From Luteimonas fraxinea (GTDB lineage: Bacteria; Pseudomonadota; Gammaproteobacteria; Xanthomonadales; Xanthomonadaceae), in contig NZ_CP089507.1 in assembly GCF_021233355.1 (NCBI RefSeq), forward strand, positions 3,721,001-3,785,000: DNA of 64,000 nt, read 5' to 3'. Below, one piece after another: positions 17,296 through 28,215 of the stretch. The notes beneath the pieces were generated by a model that worked only from the letters and a program-made list of their open reading frames with translations, searched no databases and was not told where the DNA came from. Positions within the stretch are counted from its first letter, which is position 1, and every line of letters starts with the position of its first letter. Made by a program: the position numbers and the translations under genes.

Positions 17296-18605
17296 GCGAG
17301 GCGTCGTGGATCGCGGCGCCGGGTGCGCCGCTGCGCGGTGAAGTGCGGGTGCCGGGCGACAAGTCGGTCTCGCACCGCGCGATCATGCTGGCCGCGCTCG
17401 CCGACGGCACCTCGCGCATTGAAGGCTTTCTCGAAGGCGAGGACGCACGCGCGACCGAGGCGATCTTCCGCAGCCTCGGCGTCGCGATCGACACGCCGGC
17501 GCCGGGTATCCGCGTCGTGCACGGCGTAGGCATCGATGGCCTGCGCGCCGCCGACGGCCCGCTCGACTGCGGCAATGCCGGCACCGGCATGCGTCTGATC
17601 GCCGGCCTGCTCGCGGGTCAGGTGTTCGACAGCACGCTGGTCGGCGATGCGTCGCTGTCGAAGCGCCCGATGCGTCGCGTCACCGAACCGCTGGCGCAGA
17701 TGGGTGCGCGCATCGACACCGGCGAAGGTGGCGTGCCGCCGCTGCACATCCACGGTGGCACCCCGCTGACCGGCATCGAATTCGACAACGTGCTCGCCAG
17801 CGCGCAGGTGAAATCCTGCCTGCTGCTCGCGGGTCTGTACGCGGATGGCGAGACCGTTGTGCACGAAACCCGTCCGACACGCGATTACACCGAACGCATG
17901 CTCGCCGCGTTCGGCTGGCCGATCGAATTCGCGCCGGGCATCGCGCGTCTCAGCGGCGGTCATCGCCTGCGCGCGACGGACGTGCGCGTACCGGCGGACT
18001 TCTCGTCGGCCGCATTCTTCCTCGTCGCCGCGTCGATCGTGCCCGGTTCCGATCTGCTGCTGCGCCGTGTCGGCATGAATCCGCGTCGCACCGGCCTGCT
18101 GCATGTGTTGCGCCTGATGGGCGCGGACATCGTCGAATCCGATTCGGGCGAGGAGGGTGGCGAGCCGGTGGCCGACCTCCGTGTGCGCTCCGCACCGCTG
18201 CACGGCATCGATGTGCCTGAGCAACACGTGCCGGACATGATCGACGAGTTCCCGGCGCTGTTCATCGCCGCGGCCTGTGCATCGGGCGTGACCCGGGTGA
18301 CCGGCGCGCACGAACTGCGGGTCAAGGAATCGGACCGCATCGCGACGATGGCCGCAGGCCTGCGGGCGCTCGATGTCGAGATCGAAGAAGCGCCCGATGG
18401 CGCGACGATCACCGGACGCGCGGATGGCGTCGGCGGTGGTTGCGTCGACAGCCATGGCGACCACCGCATCGCGATGTCGTTCGCGATCGCCGGTCAGCGC
18501 TCGCGCGGAGAGGTCGTCATCGGCGACACCGCGAATGTCGCGACTTCGTTTCCGGGGTTTCTGGAGCTGGCGGAGACCGCAGGATTCGCGCTGCGCAACG
18601 GTTGA
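17292..18605 (+). CDS. aroA: EPSP synthase (3-phosphoshikimate 1-carboxyvinyltransferase)
   Basis: A 437-residue shikimate-pathway enzyme. Family motifs are clear: PGDKSVSHRAIMLAALADG, GNAGTGMRL, LSKRPMRR, and HELRVKESDRIA. It joins shikimate-3-phosphate with phosphoenolpyruvate. The start is a GTG overlapping the pheA stop (GTGA), typical of coupled translation in this operon. A strong hairpin 36 bp downstream probably ends the transcript. Confidence 0.96.
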   Translation: MSEASWIAAPGAPLRGEVRVPGDKSVSHRAIMLAALADGTSRIEGFLEGEDARATEAIFRSLGVAIDTPAPGIRVVHGVGIDGLRAADGPLDCGNAGTGMRLIAGLLAGQVFDSTLVGDASLSKRPMRRVTEPLAQMGARIDTGEGGVPPLHIHGGTPLTGIEFDNVLASAQVKSCLLLAGLYADGETVVHETRPTRDYTERMLAAFGWPIEFAPGIARLSGGHRLRATDVRVPADFSSAAFFLVAASIVPGSDLLLRRVGMNPRRTGLLHVLRLMGADIVESDSGEEGGEPVADLRVRSAPLHGIDVPEQHVPDMIDEFPALFIAAACASGVTRVTGAHELRVKESDRIATMAAGLRALDVEIEEAPDGATITGRADGVGGGCVDSHGDHRIAMSFAIAGQRSRGEVVIGDTANVATSFPGFLELAETAGFALRNG

Positions 18606-18640
18606 CCGCACGCGTGTTCGCATACCGGACTGTCCAGAGA

Positions 18641-18673
18641 AGAACGCCCGCATCCGAAAGATGCGGGCGTTCT
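18641..18673. terminator. Strong hairpin ending serC-pheA-aroA
   Basis: AGAACGCCCGCATC and GATGCGGGCGTTCT form a perfect 14-bp stem with a five-base CGAAA loop. It lies between the convergent aroA and tonB-like genes. There is no long T run on either side, but the position suits a bidirectional transcript end. Confidence 0.7.
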
Positions 18674-18701
18674 GCGTTCAGCGCATTTCGAACTGCCTGG
18701 A

Positions 18702-19238
18702 TCAGCCCGCATCCTGCAGCGTGAACTCGATCGGCACGCGGACCGCGCTCGCGGTCGGCTTGCCGCTCTTGATCGCCGGCTCGAACTTCCAGTCGCGCAC
18801 CGCCTGCTGCGCGGCGCGATCGAGATCACGCGAACCGCTGCGCTTCTCCACGGTCACGTCGGTGGCGTTGCCGTTCGCGTCCACCTGCACCAGCAGGATC
18901 AGCGACCCTTCCTCGCGGCTGCGTGCTGCGGCCGGCGGATATGGAATCTCCGGCTGCGCGACCGGGCGTGCCTCGCGATCGGCGGGACGTGCGGGCGTCG
19001 TATCCGCACGCGGCGTGGTGCGGGTCGCGGGCTCGCGTTCGGCGGGCGGGGCGGCCGGATCGTCGATGACCGGCGTCGGCGGCAGCTCTGGCGCGTCAGT
19101 GGTACCGCGCTGGGTCAGCGCATACCAGCCGAGTGCGACGAGGACGACGAGCAACAGGATCCACACGAGCGGGCTGGAGCCCTTGCGCGGCGGGTCCTGC
19201 GGCGGGGGATCGATGGGACGCTGCACCGGGTCGTTCAT
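18702..19238 (-). CDS. TonB-like energy transducer (short)
   Basis: A 178-residue TonB-type protein. It has a cytoplasmic N-terminus, one membrane helix (SPLVWILLLVVLVALGWYAL, about 22-41), a Pro-rich periplasmic linker with PPTPVIDDPAAPP, and a TonB C-terminal domain (EIPYPPAAARSREEGSLIL, later AAQQAVRDWKFEPAI). The start has a near-perfect ribosome site, TAAGGAGGTG. TonB couples proton-motive force to outer-membrane receptors; no ExbBD genes are nearby. It is the downstream member of a tandem pair with the gene at 19321. Confidence 0.85.
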   Translation of the reverse strand: MNDPVQRPIDPPPQDPPRKGSSPLVWILLLVVLVALGWYALTQRGTTDAPELPPTPVIDDPAAPPAEREPATRTTPRADTTPARPADREARPVAQPEIPYPPAAARSREEGSLILLVQVDANGNATDVTVEKRSGSRDLDRAAQQAVRDWKFEPAIKSGKPTASAVRVPIEFTLQDAG

Positions 19239-19320
19239 GGCCGCACCTCCTTACCTGAATGGGTGCGGCGAGCGTCCCACGCAGGATGTGGACGCGATGT
19301 GCAGTGCAAAACCGCCGCGG

Positions 19321-21413
<2,093 letters not shown>

Positions 21414-21532
21414 TAGGCAACAAGACCTGCGTCCTATTTGGAACGAATGGCAGTGATAGGCGCCGTCTGTTGCGAAATTGGAATAAAGGTGATGGAATAT
21501 CGCGGATTGTTCTGATAGCGAGGTTCCCCCAC

Positions 21533-22534
21533 ATGCAGGATCTCAATGATCTGTACTACTTCGCGATGGTCGTCGAGCACGGTGGCTTCGCGGCCGCTGA
21601 GCGTGCACTCGGCATTCCGAAGTCGCGCCTGAGCCGCCGTATCAGTCAGCTCGAAACCGAGCTGGGCGTGCGTCTGCTGCAGCGCTCCACGCGTCGCTTC
21701 GCGGTCACCGATGTCGGCCAGAGCGTGTTTCGCCACGCGCAGTCGATGCTCGCCGAGGCCACGGCCGCACGTGAGGTCGTCGACCGCCTCAGCGCCGAGC
21801 CGCGCGGACTCGTGCGCGTCAGCGTGCCGGTAAGCATTGCCCAGCAGTCGATTCCGCAGATGCTGCCCGAGTTCCTCGCGCGCTATCCGCAGGTGCGCGT
21901 GCAGTTGCACGTCAGCAACCGCCGCGTCGACGTCATCAACGAGGGTTTCGATGTCGCGGTGCGCGTGCGCTCCAAGCTCGACGACGACGGCAGCCTGGTG
22001 ATGCGCAGCTTCGGCCAGATCCAGGAACTGCTGGTCGCCAGCCCCGGTTATCTCGACCGCATGGGCCGGCCTAAGGATCCCGACGAGCTCGACCAACACA
22101 CGACGATGAGCATGGGCGAGGACGAAGTGAAGCAGCGCTGGGACCTGCAGGCCAACGACGGCACCACGCGTCGCGTGGAACTCAAGCCGCGCGTCGCAGG
22201 TTTCGATTTCCCGATGCTGATGGCGCTGGCCAAGCAGGGCCTCGGCATCACGATGCTGCCCGAAACCCTGTGCGCCGAAGCCGTGCGCAACGGCGAACTC
22301 GAAGTCGTGCTGCCCGACTGGCACCTGCCCCAAGGCATCGCTCATGCCGTGTTCGCCTCGCGTCGCGGTCTGCTGCCGGCGGTGCGCGTCTTCATCGACT
22401 TCCTCGCCGAAAAGCTGCCGCCGCTGATCGAAGCCTCCAGCCTCGACTGCCGCAACTGCGAGAAGAAGCCGATGCCCGGCGCCATCCCGCCACCGCGTAT
22501 CTCCACCGCCGCGGTGCGTGCGACAATGGCGTAG
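21533..22534 (+). CDS. LysR-family transcriptional regulator
   Basis: A 333-residue LysR protein. The N-terminal winged helix starts MQDLNDLYYFAMVVEHGGFA and includes LGIPKSRLSRRISQLETELG. The effector domain (about 90-290) is of the AphB/CrgA-like type, with VRVSVPVSIAQ and GFDVAVRVR. After the domain ends there is a 40-residue tail with a CRNCEKKP cysteine pair, which is longer than usual. The target genes are not evident; the preceding 119-bp gap and downstream tRNA give no clue. Confidence 0.9.
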   Translation: MQDLNDLYYFAMVVEHGGFAAAERALGIPKSRLSRRISQLETELGVRLLQRSTRRFAVTDVGQSVFRHAQSMLAEATAAREVVDRLSAEPRGLVRVSVPVSIAQQSIPQMLPEFLARYPQVRVQLHVSNRRVDVINEGFDVAVRVRSKLDDDGSLVMRSFGQIQELLVASPGYLDRMGRPKDPDELDQHTTMSMGEDEVKQRWDLQANDGTTRRVELKPRVAGFDFPMLMALAKQGLGITMLPETLCAEAVRNGELEVVLPDWHLPQGIAHAVFASRRGLLPAVRVFIDFLAEKLPPLIEASSLDCRNCEKKPMPGAIPPPRISTAAVRATMA

Positions 22535-22609
22535 TCGCGCGACGCCACGCGATCACGCGTGGCGTTTGCTTCGACGGTCAGCGGCGCTGGTGATGAAGCG
22601 AGACACATC

Positions 22610-22699
22610 GGAGAGATGGCCGAGTGGTTTAAGGCAGCGGTCTTGAAAACCGCCGAAGGGTCAAACCTTCCGTGGGTTCGAATCCCACTCTCTCCGCCA
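22610..22699 (+). tRNA. tRNA-Ser (anticodon UGA)
   Basis: A class-II tRNA of 90 nt with encoded CCA. The acceptor stem GGAGAGA pairs with TCTCTCC. The anticodon arm CGGTC-TTGAAAA-CCG contains TGA. A long variable arm follows (GAAGGGTCAAACCTTC) and then the T arm GTGGG-TTCGAAT-CCCAC. The structure and identity are unambiguous. Confidence 0.96.
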
Positions 22700-22840
22700 A
22701 CTACGTCCCGCACTGCATACGCGACGTTGCTGCAGCTGCATCTGGTGACCCGTTTGGCCTCTTCTCTTGTCCCGTCTGTTGCCGCCGCGCGGTGACGGTG
22801 ACTGCTGCTTTGCCAATCGGTGCTTGTGTTCTGCCGCCGC

Positions 22841-22846
22841 TAGAAT
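22841..22846 (+). promoter_or_regulatory. -10 element TAGAAT
   Basis: TAGAAT in CCGCTAGAATGCGC lies 35 bases before the ATG of the small membrane protein gene at 22882, with a good ribosome site (AGGAGG) in between. Confidence 0.5.
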
Positions 22847-22881
22847 GCGCACAGGACAATCTGCAGCTCAGGAGGAGCGAC

Positions 22882-23391
22882 ATGAAGCGCACGAAATCAG
22901 TGTGGATCGCGATCGCCGTAATAGGTGCGATCGGAGCAGGTATTGCGTGGAACGAGATGCGTCTTGGATTTGATGCCGCGCGCGCATCGCATGCATCGCC
23001 GGTCGCGGCGCCATCCAACCCGCCGGCCGAGTCATCCGCGTCGACGATCGCATCGGCACCCACCCGGGATTCACGGCCGCCCGTTACTGGCGTCGATCAA
23101 AGCCGGACTGTGTCAGCAGAGCAGGGCGCCTCTGCCGCGAACGCGAAATTCCTGCTCGCGCGTGCGCTGGTGCTCGATCACCTGCGCGACCCATCCACGG
23201 CCGAGTTCCGCAATGAGCGGGCACTTCAGGGCGGCGAGATCGTGTGCATGGAGGTCAATTCGAAGGATGGTTTCGGTGGCGATGTCGGCTACACGCAGGC
23301 CGTGGTGATTTCGCGGCCCGGCGTCGCGCCGGTCGTCTGGGTCGACGACGCGCGCCAGAACGTCGCGCGCGCGGCATGCGAAACGGCCTGA
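22882..23391 (+). CDS. Small membrane-anchored protein of unknown function
   Basis: A 169-residue protein starting MKRTKSVWIAIAVIGAIGAG. One N-terminal membrane helix is followed by a Ser/Pro/Ala-rich linker (residues 35-95). A small C-terminal domain has LVLDHLRDPSTAEFRNERAL, then VCMEVNSKDGFGGDVGYTQ. The 'DPSTAEFRN...VCxEVNxKxxFGG' pattern recurs in many small exported or phage-type proteins of unknown function. The start is supported by CAGGAGGAGCGAC. It converges with the stress-type gene at 23449. Confidence 0.72.
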   Translation: MKRTKSVWIAIAVIGAIGAGIAWNEMRLGFDAARASHASPVAAPSNPPAESSASTIASAPTRDSRPPVTGVDQSRTVSAEQGASAANAKFLLARALVLDHLRDPSTAEFRNERALQGGEIVCMEVNSKDGFGGDVGYTQAVVISRPGVAPVVWVDDARQNVARAACETA

Positions 23392-23448
23392 CAGAGTCTT
23401 GTAGCCCACTCGCCAACCCGCGTGGTTCGCGCGCAGAGGACTCGCGCG

Positions 23449-23946
23449 TCAGCTCATCGCAGCAGGATCGCCATACGGCAGATGGATTGCGCCCGCATCG
23501 CGTAAGGCAGCCTCGGCGCTCGCCAGCGTTTCACCCGCGCCATCGATCACCACGAGCACGCGGCCTGCTTCGATTTCGCCTTCGAATTTCTGGCGGATCG
23601 GATCGGGCAGGGAGGCGCCGACCAGCGACGATGCCCAAGTGCCGACCGCCGCGCCGCCGAGTGTCGTCAAGGCGACACCGGCCAGCGTCAAACCCAGCGG
23701 CGGCACTGCGACGGCGACCAGTCCTGCAAGCAGACCCGTCGCGCCGCCGATACCTGCACCGCGCACGGCGGCGTGCTTGAAGTCGGTCGGCGCTTCCTTC
23801 TGGTGTTCGGGCATCGCGTCGAGTTCGACATCGCCACGAGCGATGAGCGAGATATCGGCTTCGGTGATGCCGGCTTCCCGGGCGGCCCGGACGGCCGTTT
23901 CGGCCGCTTGCAGGGACGGCGTGCTGTAGACGCGACGGACTTTCAT
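23449..23946 (-). CDS. Stress-type membrane-associated protein (YflT/DUF1269-like)
   Basis: A 165-residue protein. The first 45 residues (VRRVYSTPSLQAAETAVRAA) look like a ferredoxin-like 'general stress protein 17M/YflT' domain. A Gly-rich hydrophobic stretch follows (about 63-110, AGIGGATGLLAGLVAVAVPP), then a short C-terminal alpha/beta part with GRVLVVIDGAGE. It resembles proteins annotated as DUF1269 or heat-stress YflT-like. No function is established. It stands between the small membrane protein and mntP, 73 bp upstream of the mntP stop. Confidence 0.65.
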   Translation of the reverse strand: MKVRRVYSTPSLQAAETAVRAAREAGITEADISLIARGDVELDAMPEHQKEAPTDFKHAAVRGAGIGGATGLLAGLVAVAVPPLGLTLAGVALTTLGGAAVGTWASSLVGASLPDPIRQKFEGEIEAGRVLVVIDGAGETLASAEAALRDAGAIHLPYGDPAAMS

Positions 23947-24019
23947 GGGTGGCTCCTTGCCTGGCTGGCCCGGCGAGCATCCGTCCGTGTTCGTCAGGCG
24001 ACCGTGAACCGTCGGCGGC

Positions 24020-24613
24020 TCAACCGATGCCGATACCGCCGGCCTTGCCGGACAGATGTTCGTAGAGGATCACGCTGCCGATGACGATCAGGATCAGGCC
24101 GCCGACGATTTCCGCGCGTTTGCCGACGATCGCGCCGAGTGCGCGGCCGAGCATGATCCCCGTCGTCACCATGACCAGCGTGCAGACGCCGATGACGGTC
24201 GCGACCAGCAGAATGTTGACGTCGAGAAACGCGAGGCCCACACCGACCGCCATCGCATCGATGCTGGTGGCGAAGCCGGTCGCAGCGAGATTCCAGAATC
24301 CGTGCGGGCGCGCGTCGCCTTCCGCCTCGTCAGGCGCATCTTTGCGGACGCCGGCGAGCACCATGCGGATGCCGAGTGCGCCGAGCAGCACGAATGCGAT
24401 CCAGTGATCCCACGCGGTGACATAGGACGCCGCGGCGAGGCCCAGCGCCCAGCCGATCAGCGGCGTCACGCCTTCGATGACGCCGAAGATCGCGCCGGCG
24501 CGCAGCGCTTCCGGAAAACGCGGCTGCTGCATCGCCGCGCCCTTGCCGACGGCGGCGGCGAACGCATCGGTGGACATGGCGAAGCCGATCAGGACGATCG
24601 AGAGAAAGGACAT
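24020..24613 (-). CDS. mntP: Manganese efflux pump MntP
   Basis: A 197-residue inner-membrane protein with six helices and two related halves. Each half carries the acidic signature: [15 protein letters not shown] in helix one and [15 protein letters not shown] in helix four. MntP exports Mn2+. The start is the ATG at 24611-24613. The upstream leader contains a yybP-ykoY riboswitch, so expression should rise with manganese. Identification is firm because protein and riboswitch agree. Confidence 0.95.
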   Translation of the reverse strand: MSFLSIVLIGFAMSTDAFAAAVGKGAAMQQPRFPEALRAGAIFGVIEGVTPLIGWALGLAAASYVTAWDHWIAFVLLGALGIRMVLAGVRKDAPDEAEGDARPHGFWNLAATGFATSIDAMAVGVGLAFLDVNILLVATVIGVCTLVMVTTGIMLGRALGAIVGKRAEIVGGLILIVIGSVILYEHLSGKAGGIGIG

Positions 24614-24687
24614 GCGAGGACTGCTTCGGGTCGGGCGGAGACGATGCACGGCAGACCGGCGCGCCCAACCGCTGTAGCGCCGATTCA

Positions 24688-24798
24688 CCGCTGGTCTCGC
24701 CTACCTGGACTGGTTGCCTGCACCACGATCATGCGGATCGAGTGTGTTGATACAGGCGCTTCCGCGACGCGGAAGCCGGCTACTCCCCAAGGGGACGC
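24688..24798 (-). promoter_or_regulatory. yybP-ykoY manganese riboswitch in the mntP leader
   Basis: Read on the minus strand, the leader contains the conserved family segments in order. First is CCCCTTGGGGAGTAGCC, then a variable GC stem (GCTTCCGCGTCGCGGAAGC), then TATCAACACACTCG, and finally GGCGAGACCAGCG, closing the three-way structure. This is the Mn2+-sensing yybP-ykoY aptamer known upstream of mntP in other proteobacteria. About 75 bases separate it from the start codon, room for an expression platform. It occupies most of the mntP end of the gene-free 24614-25006 stretch. Confidence 0.92.
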
Positions 24799-24950
24799 GC
24801 ATGCTATCAGCGCGCCCCGAACAACGCACACGTATAGCCGATGACATGATCGTGACGATCTCCGGAAGCGCGCTGTTCGTGTTTCTCGCATGCCGGGACC
24901 ATCTGCTGAGAGTGCAGGTGAACCGGGAGCGTGCCGTACTAAAGCGTTGC

Positions 24951-24978
24951 TTGAGATACGCCGCGTCGGCCCTATACT
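24951..24978 (+). promoter_or_regulatory. Sigma-70 promoter of tmRNA
   Basis: TTGAGA (24951-24956) and TATACT (24973-24978) are separated by 16 bp. They lie 28 bases before the mature 5' end of tmRNA. This is one of the best sigma-70 matches in the window. Confidence 0.7.
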
Positions 24979-25006
24979 GATCGGGTCAGAGCGACTTCTG
25001 ACTCCC

Positions 25007-25360
25007 GGGGGTGCCCAGGCTTCGACGGGGGTTGCGAAATTGCCTGGTGCATGCCGAGGGGGCGACTTTCCTCGTTAATCCAGTAGCAAACTTTTAGTTG
25101 CCAACGACGACAACTACGCTCTCGCCGCTTAAGGCGTAAGCCCCGAACCTACTTGTGCCCGTGCTCGTAGATGTAGGGTCATTATCACGGAACCGGCTGT
25201 GATGGCTGCCTGTCAGTCACGGCTTAACCAAAGCAGGCTGGTCCTGGGGTGCGCTTCGCACACTGTGCTGCCACAGGACGAGATCCAACGGTGAGCTAAG
25301 CATGTAGTACCGGGGATGGAGTGCCTTCGGACGCGGGTTCGATTCCCGCCACCTCCACCA
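25007..25360 (+). ncRNA. ssrA: tmRNA (transfer-messenger RNA)
   Basis: The 5' end GGGGGTGCCCAGGCTTCGACGG and the 3' end GGGTTCGATTCCCGCCACCTCCACCA (written here in two parts: GGGTTCGATTCCCGCC, ACCTCCACCA) form the tRNA-like domain with encoded CCA. The mRNA-like part at 25100-25132 encodes the degradation tag A-N-D-D-N-Y-A-L-A-A followed by TAA. Several pseudoknot-forming GC stems follow. It rescues stalled ribosomes with SmpB, whose gene is 2.3 kb downstream. Length 354 nt is typical for a one-piece tmRNA. Confidence 0.97.
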
Positions 25361-25368
25361 TTTGTTGA

Positions 25369-25398
25369 AAAACCGGGCCTTCGGGCCCGGTTTTTTTT
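25369..25398 (+). terminator. Rho-independent terminator of tmRNA
   Basis: CCGGGCC-TTCG-GGCCCGG forms a stable tetraloop hairpin followed immediately by eight T residues. It starts nine bases after the tmRNA CCA end. Confidence 0.95.
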
Positions 25399-25419
25399 GG
25401 TCGATTCGCGCGCGCTCGT

Positions 25420-25425
25420 TATGCT
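25420..25425 (+). promoter_or_regulatory. -10 element TATGCT at the histidine kinase start
   Basis: TATGCT ends three bases before a GTG and six bases before the ATG at 25432. The spacing implies that transcription starts at or next to the start codon, so the kinase mRNA is probably leaderless. Confidence 0.4.
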
Positions 25426-25431
25426 GTCGTG

Positions 25432-27636
25432 ATGGCCGCGTCCACGCCACACCAAGGATCTCCGATCACACGCGTCCAGTCCGTCTGGCGGCTGCGCCGT
25501 AGCCACGTGCTCGCCGGTCTCGTGCTGCTGGGTTCGCTGCTGATGGTGGCGCTGTACGCGCGGGGCGCCGGCGAGCGCGAGCGCCGGTTGGCCGAAGCGA
25601 GCTTCATCGCAGACGCCGATCAGCTGGCCGAGACGGTGCGTCAGCGCTTGCTGCAGTACGAGCTCAGTATCCGCGGCGGCGTGGCTCTGCACAGCGCGGC
25701 GGTCGAAACGCCGACGGCGCGGCAATGGCGCGGCTATGTCGATGGCCTGGATATCCGCCGCCAGCTGCCCGGCATGATGGGCATCGGTTACGTCGCGTAT
25801 CTCGATCCGAAGTCGTTGGCCGACCTCCAGTTGCGTCAGCGCGCTGCCGGGGAAGGGCTGTTCACGATGACGCCGCGTGGCGTACGGCCCAAGTACGGCG
25901 CGATCCTTTATTTCGAGCCGGAGATCGATTCCAGCCGGCTGACGATCGGCTACGACCAGTACAGCGATCCGACGCGCCGCGCCGCGATGGATGCCGCGCG
26001 CGACAGCGGCGAAGTCCGGCTGAGTGCGCCGCTGCATCTGCGTCAGTACGGACGCGAGGGGCAGGCCGGTGTGCTGCTCTTCGCAGCCGTGTATCGCACG
26101 GCGCGTCTGCCGGTGTCGCAGGCCGGGCGCGAGAACGCACTGGTGGGATGGGTCTATGCGCCGTTCCGCACCGCGGAGTTCATCGACCGGTCGATGATTC
26201 CGGTCAACCGGAATCTCGCGTTCCGCATCGTCGATGTCAGCGATGGGCAGGACGCGCCTTTGCTCGCGTCCGATCGCTGGCTCGATGGAGATTCGGCCAA
26301 CGACACCCGCGTGCTGCACACCGTGACCCAGCAGCTTTACGGCCGCACCTGGCGCTACGATTTCCAGCACGTCGGTCCGCTGACCTCGGCCGGCATGCGC
26401 GAACTGCAGGCCACGCTGATCACCGGCGTCGTGGCATCGCTATTGCTGTTCGCGATGGTGATGACGCTGGCACAGACGCAGTCGCGCGCCGAGACGCTCG
26501 CCCACCGGCTCAGCGATTCCTACCGGCGCAGCGAACAGCGCTTCCGCAATGCGATGCAGTATTCGGCGATCGGCATGGTGCTGCTCGATCGCAATGGTGC
26601 GATTCTCGAAAGCAATCCAGCGATGGCCGAGATCGCCGGCGTCAGCCAGGCGACGTTGAGCGGCACGCTGTTCAAGGGCTACTTCGCGGATTCGCATGAC
26701 GATGTCACGCGCACGCAGGAGATGCAGGCCCTGCGAGAGGGCGTGCATCGCAGCACGCGCCGGCTTCGCCGCCACGACGGTGACATCCGCGAGGTGCATC
26801 TGGCTTCGACCCTGATGCCCGGCGACGACGGCAGCGATGTGGCGCGGCTGGTGCAGGTCGACGATGTGACCGAACGGCTGCGCGCGGAAGCGCAGGTGCA
26901 TGCGCTCAACCGCACCTTGGAATCACGCGTCGAGCAGCGCACGCGTGAGCTCACCCAGGCCAATCACGAGCTCGAATCCTTCGCCTATATCGTCTCGCAC
27001 GATCTGCGCGCACCGCTGCGCAGCATCGATGGGTTCGGCCGTATCCTCGCCGAGCGCTACGACGCGGTTATCGATGCGCAGGGGCAGGATTATCTGGCGC
27101 GCGTGCGCAACGCCGCTTCGCGCATGGACGAGCTGATCGATGCGCTGCTGAAGATGTCGCGGATCAGCCGCGGCGAATTTAAGCGCGCGCCACTCGATCT
27201 CACGCGCATGGCGACCGATGTGCTGTCGGAACTGCGGCAGACCGAACCGGGCCGCGATGTCGCGGTGCGGATCGCGCCGGGTCTGCAGGCCGAGGGCGAT
27301 CCCGCGCTGGTGCGCAATCTGCTCGAGAACCTGCTGGGCAATGCCTGGAAGTTCACTGCGAACACGGCGCGCGCGACGATCGAGTTCGGCGTCGAGCCGG
27401 GCGGGGTGTTCTACGTCGCCGACAACGGGGCAGGGTTCAACGCCGACTACGCCGGCAAGCTGTTCCGCCCGTTCCAGCGTCTGCATCGCGACGACGAGTT
27501 CAAGGGCCACGGCGTGGGGCTGGCCTCGGTGCGGCGCATCGTCGAGCGCCACGGCGGCACGATCGATGCCACCGGGCGGCCCGATGGTGGGGCGACGTTC
27601 CGCTTCACGCTGGCATCGGTCGCGCAGCGACGCTGA
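25432..27636 (+). CDS. CHASE/PAS hybrid-free sensor histidine kinase
   Basis: A 734-residue inner-membrane sensor. A membrane helix near 28-45 and another near 328-348 flank a periplasmic CHASE domain (RGGVALHSAAVETPTARQW, GIGYVAYLDP). Then come a PAS domain (about 375-490, FRNAMQYSAIGMVLLDRNG), a coiled coil (RTLESRVEQRTRELTQANHE), a HisKA domain with phospho-acceptor in IVSHDLRAPLRSIDGF, and an HATPase (LLENLLGNAWKF, FYVADNGAGF, GVGLASVRRIV). No receiver domain and no response-regulator gene adjoin it, so it is an orphan kinase. An adjacent GTG is the alternative start. Confidence 0.9.
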   Translation: MAASTPHQGSPITRVQSVWRLRRSHVLAGLVLLGSLLMVALYARGAGERERRLAEASFIADADQLAETVRQRLLQYELSIRGGVALHSAAVETPTARQWRGYVDGLDIRRQLPGMMGIGYVAYLDPKSLADLQLRQRAAGEGLFTMTPRGVRPKYGAILYFEPEIDSSRLTIGYDQYSDPTRRAAMDAARDSGEVRLSAPLHLRQYGREGQAGVLLFAAVYRTARLPVSQAGRENALVGWVYAPFRTAEFIDRSMIPVNRNLAFRIVDVSDGQDAPLLASDRWLDGDSANDTRVLHTVTQQLYGRTWRYDFQHVGPLTSAGMRELQATLITGVVASLLLFAMVMTLAQTQSRAETLAHRLSDSYRRSEQRFRNAMQYSAIGMVLLDRNGAILESNPAMAEIAGVSQATLSGTLFKGYFADSHDDVTRTQEMQALREGVHRSTRRLRRHDGDIREVHLASTLMPGDDGSDVARLVQVDDVTERLRAEAQVHALNRTLESRVEQRTRELTQANHELESFAYIVSHDLRAPLRSIDGFGRILAERYDAVIDAQGQDYLARVRNAASRMDELIDALLKMSRISRGEFKRAPLDLTRMATDVLSELRQTEPGRDVAVRIAPGLQAEGDPALVRNLLENLLGNAWKFTANTARATIEFGVEPGGVFYVADNGAGFNADYAGKLFRPFQRLHRDDEFKGHGVGLASVRRIVERHGGTIDATGRPDGGATFRFTLASVAQRR

Positions 27637-27676
27637 TCGAACCCCGCGCGTCGTTTCACGCGCGCGGGAAATGCGA

Positions 27677-28177
27677 TCAGGCGTTCTTGTTGTGCGCCCG
27701 CATCGCGCGCTGCTTGTCGCGCGCCCAGTCGCGATCCCGCGCGACATCGCGCTTGTCGTGGCTCTGCTTGCCCTTCGCCAGCACGACCTCGGCCTTGACC
27801 TTGTTGCCCTTCCAGTACAGCGACGTGGGCACCACGGTGTAGCCGTCGCGCTGCACGCGGCCGATCAGCGTGTCGATCTCGCGCCGGTGCAGCAGCAGCT
27901 TGCGCGTGCGATGCGGATCGGCGATCACGTGCGACGAGGCCTGGCTGAGCGGCGTGATCTGCGCACCGATCAGGAACAGCTCGTTGTTGAGGACCATCGC
28001 GTAGCTCTCGCCGATGATCGCGCGGCCCGCGCGGATCGCCTTCAGCTCCCAGCCCTGCAGCGCCAGGCCTGCTTCGAAGCGGTCTTCGAAGTAGTACTCG
28101 TGGCGCGCGCGCTTGTTCAGCGCGATGGTGCCCGTGCTGTTTGCCTTATCCTTGTCCTTGCCGCTCTTCTTGCTCAT
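27677..28177 (-). CDS. smpB: SsrA-binding protein SmpB
   Basis: A 166-residue protein with the SmpB core: NKRARHEYYFEDRFEAGLAL, QGWELKAIRAGRA, and the basic tail KGKQSHDKRDVARDRDWARD, which threads into the ribosomal mRNA channel. It binds tmRNA and delivers it to stalled ribosomes. The short basic N-terminal extension (MSKKSGKDKDKANS) is common in this group. It is divergent from ratA with a 38-bp gap, so the promoters must overlap. Confidence 0.97.
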   Translation of the reverse strand: MSKKSGKDKDKANSTGTIALNKRARHEYYFEDRFEAGLALQGWELKAIRAGRAIIGESYAMVLNNELFLIGAQITPLSQASSHVIADPHRTRKLLLHRREIDTLIGRVQRDGYTVVPTSLYWKGNKVKAEVVLAKGKQSHDKRDVARDRDWARDKQRAMRAHNKNA

Positions 28178-28215
28178 CCGTCCATTGTCCCTGAAGCAGG
28201 TCCCCCAGGCGAGTC

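Noticed and set aside
18641..18673. Attenuator regulating the tonB pair
   Set aside because: It lies in a convergent gap downstream of both aroA and the tonB-like gene, so it fits an end-of-transcript hairpin.
24714..24980. An 88-codon plus-strand frame upstream of tmRNA
   Set aside because: It is antisense to the riboswitch and runs into the tmRNA promoter; no protein features.
25217..26370. Minus-strand frame across tmRNA, its terminator and the sensor kinase
   Set aside because: It crosses a structural RNA and opposes a well-supported kinase gene.
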